A DNA stretch of 64,000 nt from Lotus japonicus (lineage: Eukaryota; Streptophyta; Magnoliopsida; Fabales; Fabaceae): positions 9,006,852 to 9,070,851 of the forward strand of contig NC_080042.1 in the NCBI RefSeq assembly GCF_012489685.1. Reading direction: 5' to 3'. Below are positions 46,601-58,019 of the stretch, one piece after another; position 1 is the first letter of the stretch; every line of letters starts with the position of its first letter. The position numbers and the translations under genes are program-made. A model generated the notes under the pieces. That model made no database searches, was not told the origin of the DNA, and saw only the letters and a list, made by a program, of their open reading frames with translations.

Positions 46601-47768
46601 CGACATTTATAACAACTAATCCTACTAAAGCTAAGCTCAGTCGTGAATTTCCAGCTTAAAGAACGGAACTTTACCCAGAAATGGGTTTTTCCAACAGAAA
46701 TTGATCCCGGCGGCATTTCGGCGACATTCAGCAGAAAACAACCGGATATTCACGCTCTAGAGCACGTAGGCAATAAGTTTAGAGACTAAAATCAGCTTAT
46801 TTGGACAGTTTTACAAAAAGCTCAAAACTTTGAGCACAGAAAGACATAGAAAAAGTCGACAGATCTGACGATCAGAAGTGAGGGATAGCATCAGTACCTC
46901 GATGTCTACGCGTAGCAACGAACGGAACGACGATCGGTCAAGAATTGGAAAAATCACTTTTCTTCCTTTTTCCTCTTCAATGTCTCGGCCGTGTGTGTGT
47001 GTTGTGAAGCTATTTTTTTGATTTTTTTTTTTTCATTTTTCATACTATATATAGGAAATGGAAAATGCGGAAAAATGAGAATTTCGCGAATCCGATTTTT
47101 CCTACTGATTCCAACGTATTTTAGACACGATATTCTTCCCGCTGAATCTTCTAATTCTCCAAAGAAATATCAGTATGATTTTTGGTTTTCGAGGCTTGTT
47201 TTTAATGTGTACCGGCTTAAAATGCACTTTATGCACTTTATGATTTTGACCTCGGATGCAGAAACTTCCTTCTGAAGAAAGATCTGGAACGTCGATTAGA
47301 GTGGGCGTACGCGGATGAAATCTTTATTTGAAGCTCCGAATAGAAAAAGTCTTCATCGTCCGTTGATTTTAGGGTTTCTGAACTATCAGTGATTCGGTTT
47401 CGGCAAACTTCCGAGTATTGGAATTTGACGTTCTTACATTCTAGGGTTTCGTATCGAAACGCTCGTTTATAGACGAATAAGAGAAGTTCTAACATTTCTC
47501 TGAAAATTTTTGGAATTAGTTTTCATCGTGCCTTAAAGAGTAAATTAGCTATTTCCTAGCGTTCTTGACCTAGGTTAAAGCGAATACTAACCGTGCTATA
47601 ACCTTTATCGACTTGGATACCATCCTTAGCTTTTTCCTGAACTTTCTCCTTCACAAATTTATTCCATTCAATAGACACTTGTTCAGGTTTTCCTTCACGT
47701 TACCTCAAATTAATCGTGAAAAGGAATTTTATTCGGTTTATTCCAAACTTAAAAACTTGGGTCTCACA
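43681..47768 (-). repeat. 3' LTR (4088 bp) of the gypsy element
   Basis: Ends TG...CA, homologous over its length to the solo LTRs at 3033-6945 and 9687-13258. It contains an array of about eight 60-bp units at 44625-45095. Confidence 0.9.
44625..45095. repeat. ~60-bp tandem array, eight copies, inside the LTR
   Basis: GAACATACGG (or a close form) recurs at 44646, 44714, 44774, 44835, 44896, 44956, 45017 and 45077. Most units have the inner palindrome ATCCAATCC / GGATTGAAC around a central ATC, and ACTCGCGC-like text follows. The unit is unrelated to the array at the same general place in the two solo LTRs. Confidence 0.9.
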
Positions 47769-49972
47769 TTACTACCCTCCAAAAAGAAAGTTTCGTCCTC
47801 GAAACTTAAGGTTCAGTAAAAAGTTCCGGATATTATTCCTTGATCTTTTTCCTCTCTCTCCCATATAGCATCGTCCGTGTCTTTGTTCCAAATAACTTGC
47901 ACAACACAATCTCTTTTTCCCTCAACTGTTTTGTCCTTGTGATGTTCACTTATGATCCAAAATTCAACTCGATCGCGTGGTAACTCCTAGACGAATTATT
48001 TCCTTGGAATCCACTAGTCCAGTAATCATTACCTCTAACTTCGTAACTATCCTCATTCAAACCAATTTACACTTACTGAAATCTCTAACACTTCGCACAA
48101 ATCAGAACTCATCCCCTAGAAGATTAAATCATAACTATACCTCAAGGGATTTTACTAGTCATTTCATCATCTGATCCTTCAACCTTCTGAGATTTAACTG
48201 CTATCGTAACCGCTAACACCACTAAATCTCTTAAGTGTACATGAATCTCAGCTCACTAGATCGACCTTAGCCCTAGGATTCTCATTCAACTTAGTAAAAT
48301 TCACTTGCTAACCCTAGCATGCATCATCAAAATCCATAACAAAGTTCCATTCACTCTTAAACTCTACGAAACTCGTCCAAATATAACAACTTCAAGTATT
48401 CATCTTAATACTAACACTTTCCTTTCTGTAACTTGATCATCCTCCAATCAATCCGATACTTAGTCTCTCGATCAAAACCTGACAAACTTTGAGTCCTACA
48501 CACTTAAGACAGAGATTCATGGATTTAAAACCTAAACCTTCTCCAAGTTTGGTCCTCTAATGGCCTTTAATCCTCCAATACTTCTTAAATGAATATCCAT
48601 TTCTTAAAACTATGACTCATTTGCTTACATAAACGACCTGACCAGTGTCGTCATGCTTTCACATTCACATCTTGATCCTGATATTCACAATCATAACTTA
48701 TTATGCTAACATCATTCGAATCTTATCACATGGCTCATCATATCAGCAACCCCATAATCAACATCAATCGATCCCCAACTTATAACCAACCTTAACACTC
48801 TACACAACTCAGAATTCCTTTACTTCAAGATCTCTCTTATACTATACCTCAATGGTCTTTACCCGAAACTCATCTTCAGATCTCCAATCTTCTAAGATTC
48901 AAATCCTATTGTCACACCTACAACCATAAGATCTCCTACTCGTACGTGATTCTCAACTCTCAAGGTCAATCTTAACCCTAAGATTTCAATCCATCTTAGT
49001 AAATCTCACTTAGTAACCTTAGCATGTTTCTCTGAAATCCATATCAACAATCTCAAGTATTCAACTTATACTAAAACTTTATTTTTCTAACTTAATCATT
49101 AATTCAACACTTTTCAAGTGAAAATTCATCTCTTAAGACTATAATGTCTCCACAAATAAATCAAGCGCTTAGCAAAACTTATTCCTCGAACCCGACTACA
49201 ACAATCTAGCTCAGAGTTAATTCTTCTCTATCTTGTCATCATCAAGTGATCATCTATAACCTGATATTAAATGCAACCTATTTAGTCTCTAACAATTCCA
49301 CTCCGAAATCACATAACCTATGACTTCATAATTCCGAGAAAATACTTAATATTTTTCCAGCATTAAATCTCTTGACTTAGTCTACCTCTACTTGGAGTAA
49401 TCACACGAACTAACCAATTAATGTCTATACGACACTCATCGACTTCCAAAGATTTAAATCTTAATCTTTTAAAATCAAGTGCTTAACACGAACTTTCCTC
49501 CCAAATCCGACTAATCCTCGATCAATTCAAATTCATCTTACACATCCTTCTATCAAAGTCCATTACCAGCTGTGATTCCGAATATCACCCCCTCAATATT
49601 AAGTTGATCAAGCCTAATACATCGAAGGTGAAAATTTAGAAAAACCCACTGGAACAGTCAATGAGTTCCTATCGTCCAGTAGTCACCATTATCCCGACAT
49701 CCAATCCTTAACGGTCCCGCTACGGAACTACGCACCCTCAACATAACACGTATACTACCCATAAGGAATCTCTCTAAGATTCGTTCTTCAAGTACTAGCT
49801 TCCTTATAAACGCAGCGGTGCAAAACTACTTTCTAGGCTTAGCGTGTTATTCTAAACCTCGTGTAACTACTATAGTTAAAACACGAGCAGCAGTCAAATA
49901 AATTCTTAGTAGGGGTAATAACTATAAGGTCAAAGCTTAGCGGTAAAAGCAAGTTCAAGCGTGTTGCACACG
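47769..49972 (-). other. Long non-coding internal region of the gypsy element (pol deleted)
   Basis: Starts with TTACTACCCTCCAAAAAG, the complement of the purine tract before the 3' LTR, then AGTTTCGTCCTCGAAACTT, a near-palindrome often found at this place in Tekay-type elements. The rest (C/T/A-rich, stop-rich in all frames) holds no domain of pol. Confidence 0.7.
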
Positions 49973-51119
49973 CTACGGGGGTAGCGAAGAGTATACCATA
50001 CTAGAATGAGAAAGAATAGTTAGAAAGTTACCATCGTTCTTGCGCTCTCCTCTGACTAATCCATCAGCTCCCTCGCCGCACAAGACATGGACTCTTCCCC
50101 GTGCAGTAGAACGTCTTCCCCTCACCGTATGCACAGATGGCTCAACCTTGGTTACATTGCAATCCTTGGCTTGATGCCCCGGACGGTTGCAGTTGAAACA
50201 TAGAGGTCTTCCGTCTGGACACTTGTTAGTGTAGTGCCCCACCTTCTTGCACCTGTAACACGTCACTCCTTGACCCGAAGTCTTGTTTCCTGTTCCTCCG
50301 GTAGCATTTATGGGCTTATACTGCCCCGAGGTAAAACCTTCCTCTAAAGGACGTTGATACGGCTTCTCCTGTCGGAATCTCTCTTTCCCTTGATTATTTT
50401 GAAAGTTCGACCTCATTGGTCCCCCAGTGCCTGTTCTATTAATCCTCTTGTTCTTCATAAGTTCAACTTCTGTTGCCTTCTCAACCAAAGGTTGAAATCG
50501 CACAATCCCTAGCGGCCTCACCGAATCTTCGATGTCAGCTCGTAGTCCGTTAATAAACCTCTTGCACATATAGCGCTCGTCCACATGGTCATTGAAAATT
50601 GGAAGTGCTTTGCCAATGACTCCAGTTTGGAAGCATACTCAGGTATGGTCATGCTCCCTTGACAAAGAGTCAAAAATTGCGCTTCTCTCTCATCTCGGGC
50701 ACTAGTCGGAAAATACTTGTCTAGGAACGCAGCTCGGAACGAGTTCCAATTCACTTCCTCGTGATTGGCCTCCATCATCCCTCTGGCGCCCCTCCACCAG
50801 TACTCAGCATCTCCTAGTAGTAGGTAAGATGCCAGGCCCACCTTAGCCCCTTCGGCGGTATGCAGTACCCCAAAAATCTTTTCAATCTCTTGGATCCATA
50901 GGTCCGCTCTGTCTGGGTCAGTCCCACCCGTGAACTTGGGCGGATCCTGTCGCCTGAAATCAGTCAGCCCCTATTCTGGTCTAGGGCTACCTCCCTCTCA
51001 CGCTTATGACGCTCACGTTCAGCCTTGTCAGCACGCCACTGAGCATTCTCCGCAGTTTGATTTGTCATTGCCTGGGCCATAGCAGTCATTGCCCCAGCGA
51101 GTTGGTTCATGTTCACCAT
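49973..51119 (-). pseudogene. Gag of the Tekay-like gypsy element, frameshifted
   Basis: Start near 51117-51119 (MVNMNQLAGAMTAMAQAM), an Arg/Glu-rich helix, then the capsid core: LGDAEYWWRGARGMMEANHE, FLDKYFPTSARDEREAQF, LTLCQGSMTIPEYASKLE, then MCKRFINGLRADIE, and two zinc fingers CYRCKKVGHYTNKC and CFNCNRPGHQAKDC. A stop or frame change near 50970, another in the joining region before 50841, and one near 50600 (between LAKHFQF and DERYMCKRF) break the frame. It ends GNFLTIL, where the protease active site should follow but does not. Gag packages the RNA; a non-autonomous element would need pol from relatives. Confidence 0.82.
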
Positions 51120-51316
51120 GTTCTGTTTAGTTAAACAAACAGTTAGTACTAATCATAAGATAGCATCTAACATAACTATACAATATGATTAAGCACTAAC
51201 TTCAATCAATTCTAAGCAAAAAATCGCTCGGCAGACAATCAATTTTCACTCTTTGCAGAGTCACACAACCTAGCACAGAAGACCTATTCCCCAAAGACTC
51301 CCGAAAGACTCGACAA

Positions 51317-51328
51317 GCTCTGATACCA
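51317..51328 (-). promoter_or_regulatory. Primer-binding site, initiator Met tRNA
   Basis: TGGTATCAGAGC on the minus strand, three bases from the 5' LTR end (GGTGTTTACA). The standard iMet site of plant LTR elements. It proves the element's orientation. Confidence 0.85.
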
Positions 51329-51379
51329 CAATGTAAACACCCCGATTTCGGTGGCGTCACTTTAGTAACTCGAAAATAA

Positions 51380-51479
51380 NNNNNNNNNNNNNNNNNNNNN
51401 NNNNNNNNNNNNNNNNNNNNNNNNNNNNNNNNNNNNNNNNNNNNNNNNNNNNNNNNNNNNNNNNNNNNNNNNNNNNNNN
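51380..51479. other. Assembly gap (100 N)
   Basis: Exactly 100 unknown bases, the usual placeholder for a gap of unknown size. The left contig ends 48 bp inside an LTR and the right one starts inside copia integrase, so several kb may be missing. Confidence 0.95.
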
Positions 51480-53505
51480 GAATTGTGGAAGAACATAAAC
51501 CCAACATTTCTTATTTTCATCCTTTTTGGCTGTGTTTGTTATGTTCTCAATACTAAGGATAGATTGCATAAATTTGATGCTAAGTCTTCTAAATGTCTAT
51601 TTACTCGGTTATTCTGAGAGATCTAAAGGTTTTAGATTTTATAATACTGATGCTAAAACTATTGAAGAATCTATTCATGTTAGATTTGACGATAAGCTTG
51701 ACTCTGACCAGTCAAAGCTAGTTGAAAAGTCTGCAGATTTAAGCATTAATGTTTCTGACAAAGGCAAAGCTCCAGAGGAAGTTGAGCCAGAGGAAGATGA
51801 ACCAGAGAAAGAAGCTGGTCCCTCTAACTCACAAACTCTGAAGAAGATCAGAATCACTGCAGCTCACCCTAAGGAATTGATTCTGGGCAACAAAGACGAA
51901 CCAGTCAGAACCAGATCTGCCTTCAGACCCTCTGAAGAGACCTTGCTGAGCCTGAAAGGATTGGTGTCCTTAATTGAACCCAAGTCCATAGATGAAGCTC
52001 TTCAGGACAAGGATTGGATTCTGGCCATGGAAGAAGAATTGAATCAATTCTCCAAGAACGATGTTTGGAGCTTAGTGAAGAAGCCTGAGAGTGTTCATGT
52101 TATTGGAACGAAATGGGTATTCAGAAACAAGCTGAATGAGAAAGGAGATGTAGTCAGAAACAAGACAAGGCTAGTTGCTCAAGGCTACAGCCAGCAGGAA
52201 GGAATAGACTACACTGAAACATTTGCTCCAGTAGCAAGACTGGAGGCAATCAGACTGTTGATCTCTTTCTCAGTAAATCACAACATAGTTCTACATCAGA
52301 TGGACGTGAAGAGTGCCTTCCTAAATGGTTATATCTCAGAGGAAGTCTATGTTCATCAACCCCCAGGTTTTGAAGATGAGAAGAAACAAGACCATGTGTT
52401 CAAATTGAAGAAATCACTCTACGGTCTGAAGCAAGCTCCCAGAGCATGGTATGAGAGACTTAGCTCATTCCTTCTGGAGAATGAGTTTGTAAGGGGTAAA
52501 GTAGATACAACTCTTTTTTGCAAGACTTATAAAGATGATATCTTAATTGTGCAAATTTTTGTTGATGATATTATATTTGGTTCTGCTAATCAATCTCTAT
52601 GCAAAGAATTTTCTGAGATGATGCAGGCTGAATTTGAGATGAGTATGATGGGAGAATTAAAGTACTTTCTGGGAATCCAAGTTGATCAAACACCAGAAGG
52701 AACATATATCCATCAGAGCAAGTACACTAAAGAACTTCTGAAGAAGTTCAATATGCTGGAATCTACAGTGGCCAAGACTCCAATGCATCCTACATGCATT
52801 CTGGAGAAAGAAGATAAAAGTGGTAAAGTATGTCAGAAGCTCTATCGCGGCATGATAGGTTCACTTCTATACTTAACTGCATCTAGGCCAGACATACTAT
52901 TTAGTGTTCATTTATGTGCTCGTTTCCAATCAGATCCAAGGGAAACCCACTTAACTGCTGTTAAGAGGATCCTAAGGTATCTGAAAGGCACCACTAACCT
53001 TGGCTTGATGTATAAGAAAACATCAAAGTATAAGCTTTCAGGTTACTGTGATGCTGATTATGCTGGAGATAGAACAGAGAGAAAAAGTACTTCTGGAAAT
53101 TGTCAATTTCTGGGAAGCAATCTAGTCTCATGGGCAAGCAAGAGGCAATCAACCATTGCACTATCAACTGCAGAGGCAGAATATATCTCAGCAGCAATAT
53201 GCAGCACTCAGATGCTCTGGATGAAACATCAGCTGGAGGATTATCAGATCCTTGAGAGCAATATCCCAATCTATTGTGATAACACTGCTGCAATCTCATT
53301 GAGTAAGAATCCTATCTTGCATTCAAGGGCAAAGCACATTGAGGTAAAGTATCACTTTATTAGAGATTATGTACAGAAGGGCGTACTTCTTCTGAAGTTT
53401 GTTGATACTGACCATCAATGGGCAGATATCTTTACAAAGCCCTTAGCAGAGGATAGATTTAATTTTATTCTGAAAAATCTGAACATGGACTTTTGTCCAG
53501 AGTGA
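51480..53505 (+). pseudogene. SIRE-type Ty1/copia pol, copy A (end of integrase, RT, RNase H)
   Basis: C-terminal part of a copia polyprotein. After the end of integrase ([16 protein letters not shown]) come RT blocks: [60 protein letters not shown], and FVDDIIFGS at the catalytic site, then RNase H with [15 protein letters not shown] and [10 protein letters not shown], and the end [11 protein letters not shown]. Stop at 53503-53505. Near-identical to 62176-64000 (offset 10696), with two substitutions seen (about 51808 and 52953). Three single-base indels within the first ~130 bases after the gap shift the frame; they probably are contig-end errors rather than mutations. The 5' part of the element is in the gap. 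Confidence 0.88.
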
Positions 53506-53948
53506 TGATGGATCAGAACCTCTGACTATGATACTTCTTGATCAGAAGATGTCTAGTCTAGAAGGTAACTCAATCAGAGTGTGTGTACCCACTGGTACTG
53601 ACTCTGAAGCTGAGACAACAACACGTGTGTCAGTATTTCTGATGCATAGTTCCTTGTGCCCGTGTGACAGTCTGTTATGATTGCGTGTAGATGTGCTTCT
53701 CTCCTGTGTGTGATTTGTGTATTTACTGTTACTATCTATCTTTAATTTTCAACCGTTGATCTTAAAGTGCTTTTTGAATCAACAACGGTTATTTGTCAAA
53801 ACCCACTATACACACACGATCTCGTTCACTTCCGGTTTTTACTCTCTTTCTCTCTGCTTTTCAAAACCGCTTATCCTCGATTTCTCTCTCGATCTCTCTT
53901 CATCTTTCAACCTTCATCTTCTACCTTAAACCTTCAACCGCTTCAAAA
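53506..53948 (+). other. Spacer between pol and the env-like ORF
   Basis: No coding evidence except an in-frame 52-codon extension upstream of the env-like start (ATG at 53793) with a hydrophobic, Ser/Leu/Phe-rich text. The ATG at 53949 (AAAATGG) has better context. Confidence 0.5.
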
Positions 53949-56804
53949 ATGGTGAGTCAAACCAGAAGAACTACTGCAGATGCAACCCAGTTCCCTCACA
54001 TGGTAGTTGGTCTAGCAACGGGTCAAAGGGGTCCTGAGAATCCGACACAAGATCAAGGTCAAGCTCAAGAGCAGATTCTTCCGATTGCAGAACGGGGCTG
54101 TGCCGTTCACTGCGTATTTGCTCCTGAGGAACTTCAAGTCCTGGCAGAATGGAGATTCGACCTCGACAACCTGGCTGCAAATGGGTATGATCTTCGTCCT
54201 GAAGTCCAAGTTCAAGGTTGGGGAAATTACTTCAACAGACTTCGAGGACCGGTGTATGATAAACTGATCAAGGAATTCTGGAAGCACGCCGACTGCGATG
54301 ATACTCAGGTGGTATCTTACATTCTTGGAAGAAAGATCATCATCACAGAGAAGTCCTTCGTGAATTTACTGGGTGCAGACACTGCTTTTGGGTATCGTTT
54401 CCAACTCACGGAATCGAAGCTGAAACCCAGCACCAAGGATACAATCAACCAGGCCCTGTACACCACTTACAAACCGGGCAAGACGAATTACAAGGTGATG
54501 GACCTTCATCCCAAGCTCAGGATCTGGCACAAAATTTTGCTCCACTGCATAAACCAAAGACCAAAGGGCAGTTCTCCTGACTACATCAACTTTAACCAGA
54601 AGGTGATGTTGTTCTTCATCCAAGACCAGAAGAAGATCTGCCTTCCCTACTTCCTGTTCTCCTACTTGAAGGAATGTATCCGGAAGTCTCGTACCACTGC
54701 CTCCATCAAGTCAGCGATCAAGTATATTCCCTTCGGGAGACTCTTGTCTGATCTCTTCATTGAGAGTGGCCTCGTTCAAGATCTGATAAATGCTGGATGC
54801 ACAGAGGATCTGACCACCATTGTCAGTGATGTCTTCACGGCAAACTCTCTAAAGAAGATGGGCCTAATCAAGAAGAAGATTGCTCCTGCCCATGAAGACA
54901 CATCTTCTGAGATCAGAAGTAGAAGGATGCCTCTGAATGACTACCCTCTGTGGACTCAGGCAGACAATCCTGACGCCATTAGGTGCTATGTTGAAGACCT
55001 AAGGGCTCAAGGATTCGAAATTGATCTCGATGACTTCTTCAGCAGACTGCCACCAGCTCCAGAGTTTCCTTCTCCTCCCAAGAAGAAAGTTCAGAGGAAG
55101 ATGGTCCTAGAAGAATCCTCTGAGGAATCAGATGTCCCTCTGATCAAAAAGAAGAAGGCTGGTCAATCCAAGAGGAAGCAAGATGAAACCAGCAAGCCTG
55201 ATGATGATGATGATGATGGTGATAATGAGGATGGTCCTCCTAAGAAGAAGAAGAAGCAGGTCAGAATTGTGGTGAAGCCTACTCGGGTGGAACCAGCTGC
55301 TGAAGTGATCAGAAGGACTGAACCTCCTGCCAGAGTGACAAGATCATCAGCACTTTCAAGTAAGTCTGCAATTGCTTCTGATGATGATTTGAATTTATTT
55401 GATGCACTCCCCATATCTGCCATGCTCAAACACTCTTCAAATCCCCTCACTCCTATTCCTGAATCCCAACCAGCTGCACAAACCACCTCCCCTACTGAAG
55501 CACCTCTCTGGAATTTGCTCCAGAACCAACCCTCTAGGTCAGAAGAACCAACCTCTCCAATTACCATTCCATACAACCCATTAACTTCTGAACCCATCAT
55601 TCATGACCAACCAGAGCCTACCCAAACAGAACCTGGACCCAGAACCTCTGATCACTCTGTCCCAAGAGCATCAGAACGTCTGGCTCCCAGAACTACTGAT
55701 ACAGACTCTTCCACACCCTATACACCTGTATCCTTCCCAACCAATGTTGCTGACTCTTCTCCCTCCAATAACTCTGAATCCATTAGAAAATTCATGGAGG
55801 TCAGAAAAGAAAAGGTGTCTACCTTAGAAGAGTATTATCTCACTTGTCCAAGCCCTAGGAGATATCCTGGCCCTCGACCTGAACGTCTAGTTGACCCAGA
55901 TGAACCTATCTTGGCCAATCCTTTACAAGAGGCAGACCCTTTGGCTCAACAAGCTCACCCTGCCCCTGACCAACAAGAGCCTATTCAACCAGAACCTGAA
56001 CCAGAACAATCTGTGTCTAACCAATCCTCGGTTAGATCACCTCATCCTCTGGTTGAAACTTCAGAACCTCACCTTGGAACCTCTGAACCCAATGCTCAAA
56101 CGTTTAACATTGGCTCTCCACAAGGTGCCTCTGAAGCTCACAGCAGCAATCACCCAGCCTCTCCTGAAACCAACCTCTCCATAATTCCTTATACTCCCCT
56201 CCGACCCACATCTCTCTCTGAGTGCATCAATATTTTCTATCATGAAGCCTCCTTGAGGCTACGCAATGTGCACGGTCAGACTGACCTAACTGAGAATGCT
56301 GAACGTGTGGCTGATGAGTGGAACACTCTGGGCACTTGGCTAGTGGCTCAAGTTCCAATTATGATGCAGCTCCTGCATGCAGAGGGAAGTCAGAGGATTG
56401 AGGCTGCAAAGCAAAGGTTTGCTCGGAGAGTGGCTCTTCATGAACAAGAATAGAGAAATAAGCTTCTTGAGGCTATTGAAGAAGCAAAGAGAAAGAAAGC
56501 TCAAGCAGAAGAAGCTGCACGTCAAGCAGCAGCTCAAGCTGAACAAGCCAGACTAGAGGCAGAACGACTTGAAGTTGAGGCTGAAGCCCTTAGATGCCAA
56601 GCACTTGCACCAGTAGTGTTTACTCCTGCTGCTTCTGCTTCCATTCCAGATCCTCAAGCTGCTCAGAATGTTCCTTCCGGTTCTACTCAGTCAAGCTCAT
56701 CCAGACTCGACATCATGGAACAGCGTCTTGACATTCATGAATCCATGCTAATTGAAATGAAGCACATGATGATGGAACTTCTGCGTCGAACTGATAAACC
56801 CTAG
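53949..56804 (+). pseudogene. Env-like ORF of SIRE-type copia element, one internal TAG
   Basis: The large third ORF typical of the SIRE/Maximus clade, historically called env-like; its role is unproven. From ATG 53949 it reads 834 codons to TAG 56451-56453 and goes on in the same frame for 116 codons to 56802-56804. The N-terminal 300 residues are globular (for example WGNYFNRLRGPVYDKLIKEF and LGRKIIITEKSFVNLLGAD). A Lys-rich, acidic-mixed stretch (KKKVQRK, IKKKKAGQSKRK, DDDDDDGDNEDG, KKKKKQVR) looks like nuclear-localisation signals. A long Pro/Ser/Glu low-complexity part follows, and the C-terminus beyond the stop is an Ala/Glu/Arg coiled coil (AEEAARQAAAQAEQARLEAE). No convincing membrane anchor is visible in this copy. 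The TAG may be a C to T change of CAG. Confidence 0.75.
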
Positions 56805-57004
56805 TTTTAGGATCTCTTCGTTTTTCTTTTTTCTTTAACGTTGTTTTATTTTTGTTAACTTCTGTTTCTTTTTATTTATTTATTCTACTTTGTTCATTTG
56901 TGATTATCTATGCATATCTATATATATTTGTGTCACATATGTTTGCAAAAACCTTTTTATTCATAATATCTTTATGTTTACATCATACATTCTTTCCCTA
57001 AAGT

Positions 57005-57214
57005 CTAGAATGGAGGATCCCTCCTCATTTTTCTGCACTCCTGGCGCTGCTCTGACCTATCCTTCTCCAGACGCTCCAGTGCATGCTGGATGTTGCTGAG
57101 CCTGTTCTTTAGCTCATCCCTCTCCAGAATCTCTTCTGAAGTCTTGAGCTTCTCTTCCAAACTCTCTTTTTCTTCCAAACTCTCTTTTTCTTCCAGCAGC
57201 CTGTATGATGCCAT
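57005..57214 (-). CDS. Antisense small ORF (69 aa, coiled coil) with its own TATA box
   Basis: On the minus strand, opposite to pol and env-like ORF: MASYRLLEEKESLEEK ... ERLEKDRSEQRQECRKMRR. It is rich in Glu, Lys, Arg and Leu with heptad-like spacing, so a coiled coil is expected. An 18-bp in-frame repeat (EEKESL) is visible. A TATA box CTATATAAAG lies 57 bp upstream of the ATG (57270-57279), leaving room for a short leader, so the ORF looks like an independent antisense unit. No similar protein comes to mind. It is located between the env-like ORF and the 3' LTR; its role in the element (regulator, gag partner, none) is unknown. Confidence 0.5.
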   Translation of the reverse strand: MASYRLLEEKESLEEKESLEEKLKTSEEILERDELKNRLSNIQHALERLEKDRSEQRQECRKMRRDPPF

Positions 57215-57269
57215 TTTTTTTTCTTACTGAAAACTGTTCGAGGTGTGAAGCTTAACTTTCTCTCCAACG

Positions 57270-57279
57270 CTTTATATAG
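57270..57279 (-). promoter_or_regulatory. TATA box for the antisense ORF
   Basis: CTATATAAAG on minus, 57 bp before the ATG at 57212-57214. Good match and spacing. Confidence 0.55.
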
Positions 57280-57459
57280 GCTTCACTTTCTCTCTGAAAG
57301 TTAATGCTCCTACAGTTTCTCGAGGTTAAGTTCTTGGTAACTGACCCTTCTCTTTACTCCCTTGACCGGTAGTAAACGTTCCTCTCTTGCATTAACTCTT
57401 CTATTTATTTCGCCTAACTCTGATTCTTGCATCGTTTTCATTCTCTTTAAACTTAGACC

Positions 57460-58019
57460 TTCTCTAAGGGGGAGTACCTTGTACTTCAAGCTAAGTTTTT
57501 CACACCCCAAGCTTTTTGCTTATGCCAAAAAGGGGGAGTAAACCCAGTTTTTGATGTGTAAGATGTGTTAGTGTGATTTATTTTTCTTTTGGAGAATTTA
57601 AGAGTTCCACCTTCATGACCATAGATGTGTCACTGGGCAAATACAAGGAATACATTTCACTTCTTCTGAAGTGATTCTAAGTTGACTCTGATACCCAAGA
57701 CTCTGATACCTTGTCCGTGACTCTGATTACTTATGCGCTCTGATTACTCGATTTTCATCTATGTCATAACTTTTTCACTCTGAACTCTTATATCATTTAG
57801 CTCAGAATCTAGACTTTACTAACGTTTTCATCAAGTATTAGATTCAGGGGGAGCTAAGCTCAGAATCAAGCAGTGACTTGAATTCAGAATGAGCAAGATA
57901 AACTATTCACATCAGGATAAGTCTTATTCTATATCTCTAAACTCTGAGTGAATTCAGTTTAATGTTTAAGAATTGTTCATCAAAAATCTTAGTTTTGTCA
58001 TCATCAAAAAAGGGGAGAT
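57460..58019 (+). promoter_or_regulatory. Region of repeated polypurine-tract-like motifs before the 3' LTR
   Basis: AAGGGGGAGTACC near 57468, AAAAAGGGGGAGTAAA near 57529, CAGGGGGAGCTAAG near 57845, and the one adjacent to the LTR, AAAAAAGGGGAGATT, at 58006-58020. The last is the likely functional plus-strand primer; the others are look-alikes. Confidence 0.65.

Larger units (their letters stand above)
43681..51379 (-). mobile_element. Non-autonomous Tekay-like gypsy element: LTR, gag, no pol, truncated by gap
   Basis: Left LTR 43681-47768 (TGTAACACCCCG ... GTCTCACA), internal region 47769-51331, and the first 48 bp of the right LTR at 51332-51379 before the Ns. On the minus strand the order is 5' LTR, primer site TGGTATCAGAGC (complement of 51317-51328), gag (51119 to 49973), about 2.2 kb without coding, a purine tract GGAGGGTAGTAA next to the 3' LTR. 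No protease, RT, RNase H or integrase is seen; gag stops near the point where the protease would begin. Same family as the two solo LTRs of the window. The right flank duplication is lost in the gap, so the left GAATT cannot be paired. Confidence 0.88.

Noticed and set aside
55163..55600. 145-codon minus-strand ORF in the env-like region
   Set aside because: Complement of the low-complexity Asp/Lys and Pro/Ser tract; shadow frame.
57310..57510. Second antisense ORF near the SIRE antisense gene
   Set aside because: No TATA box at the right distance, and it covers a purine-tract-like motif; composition gives no support.
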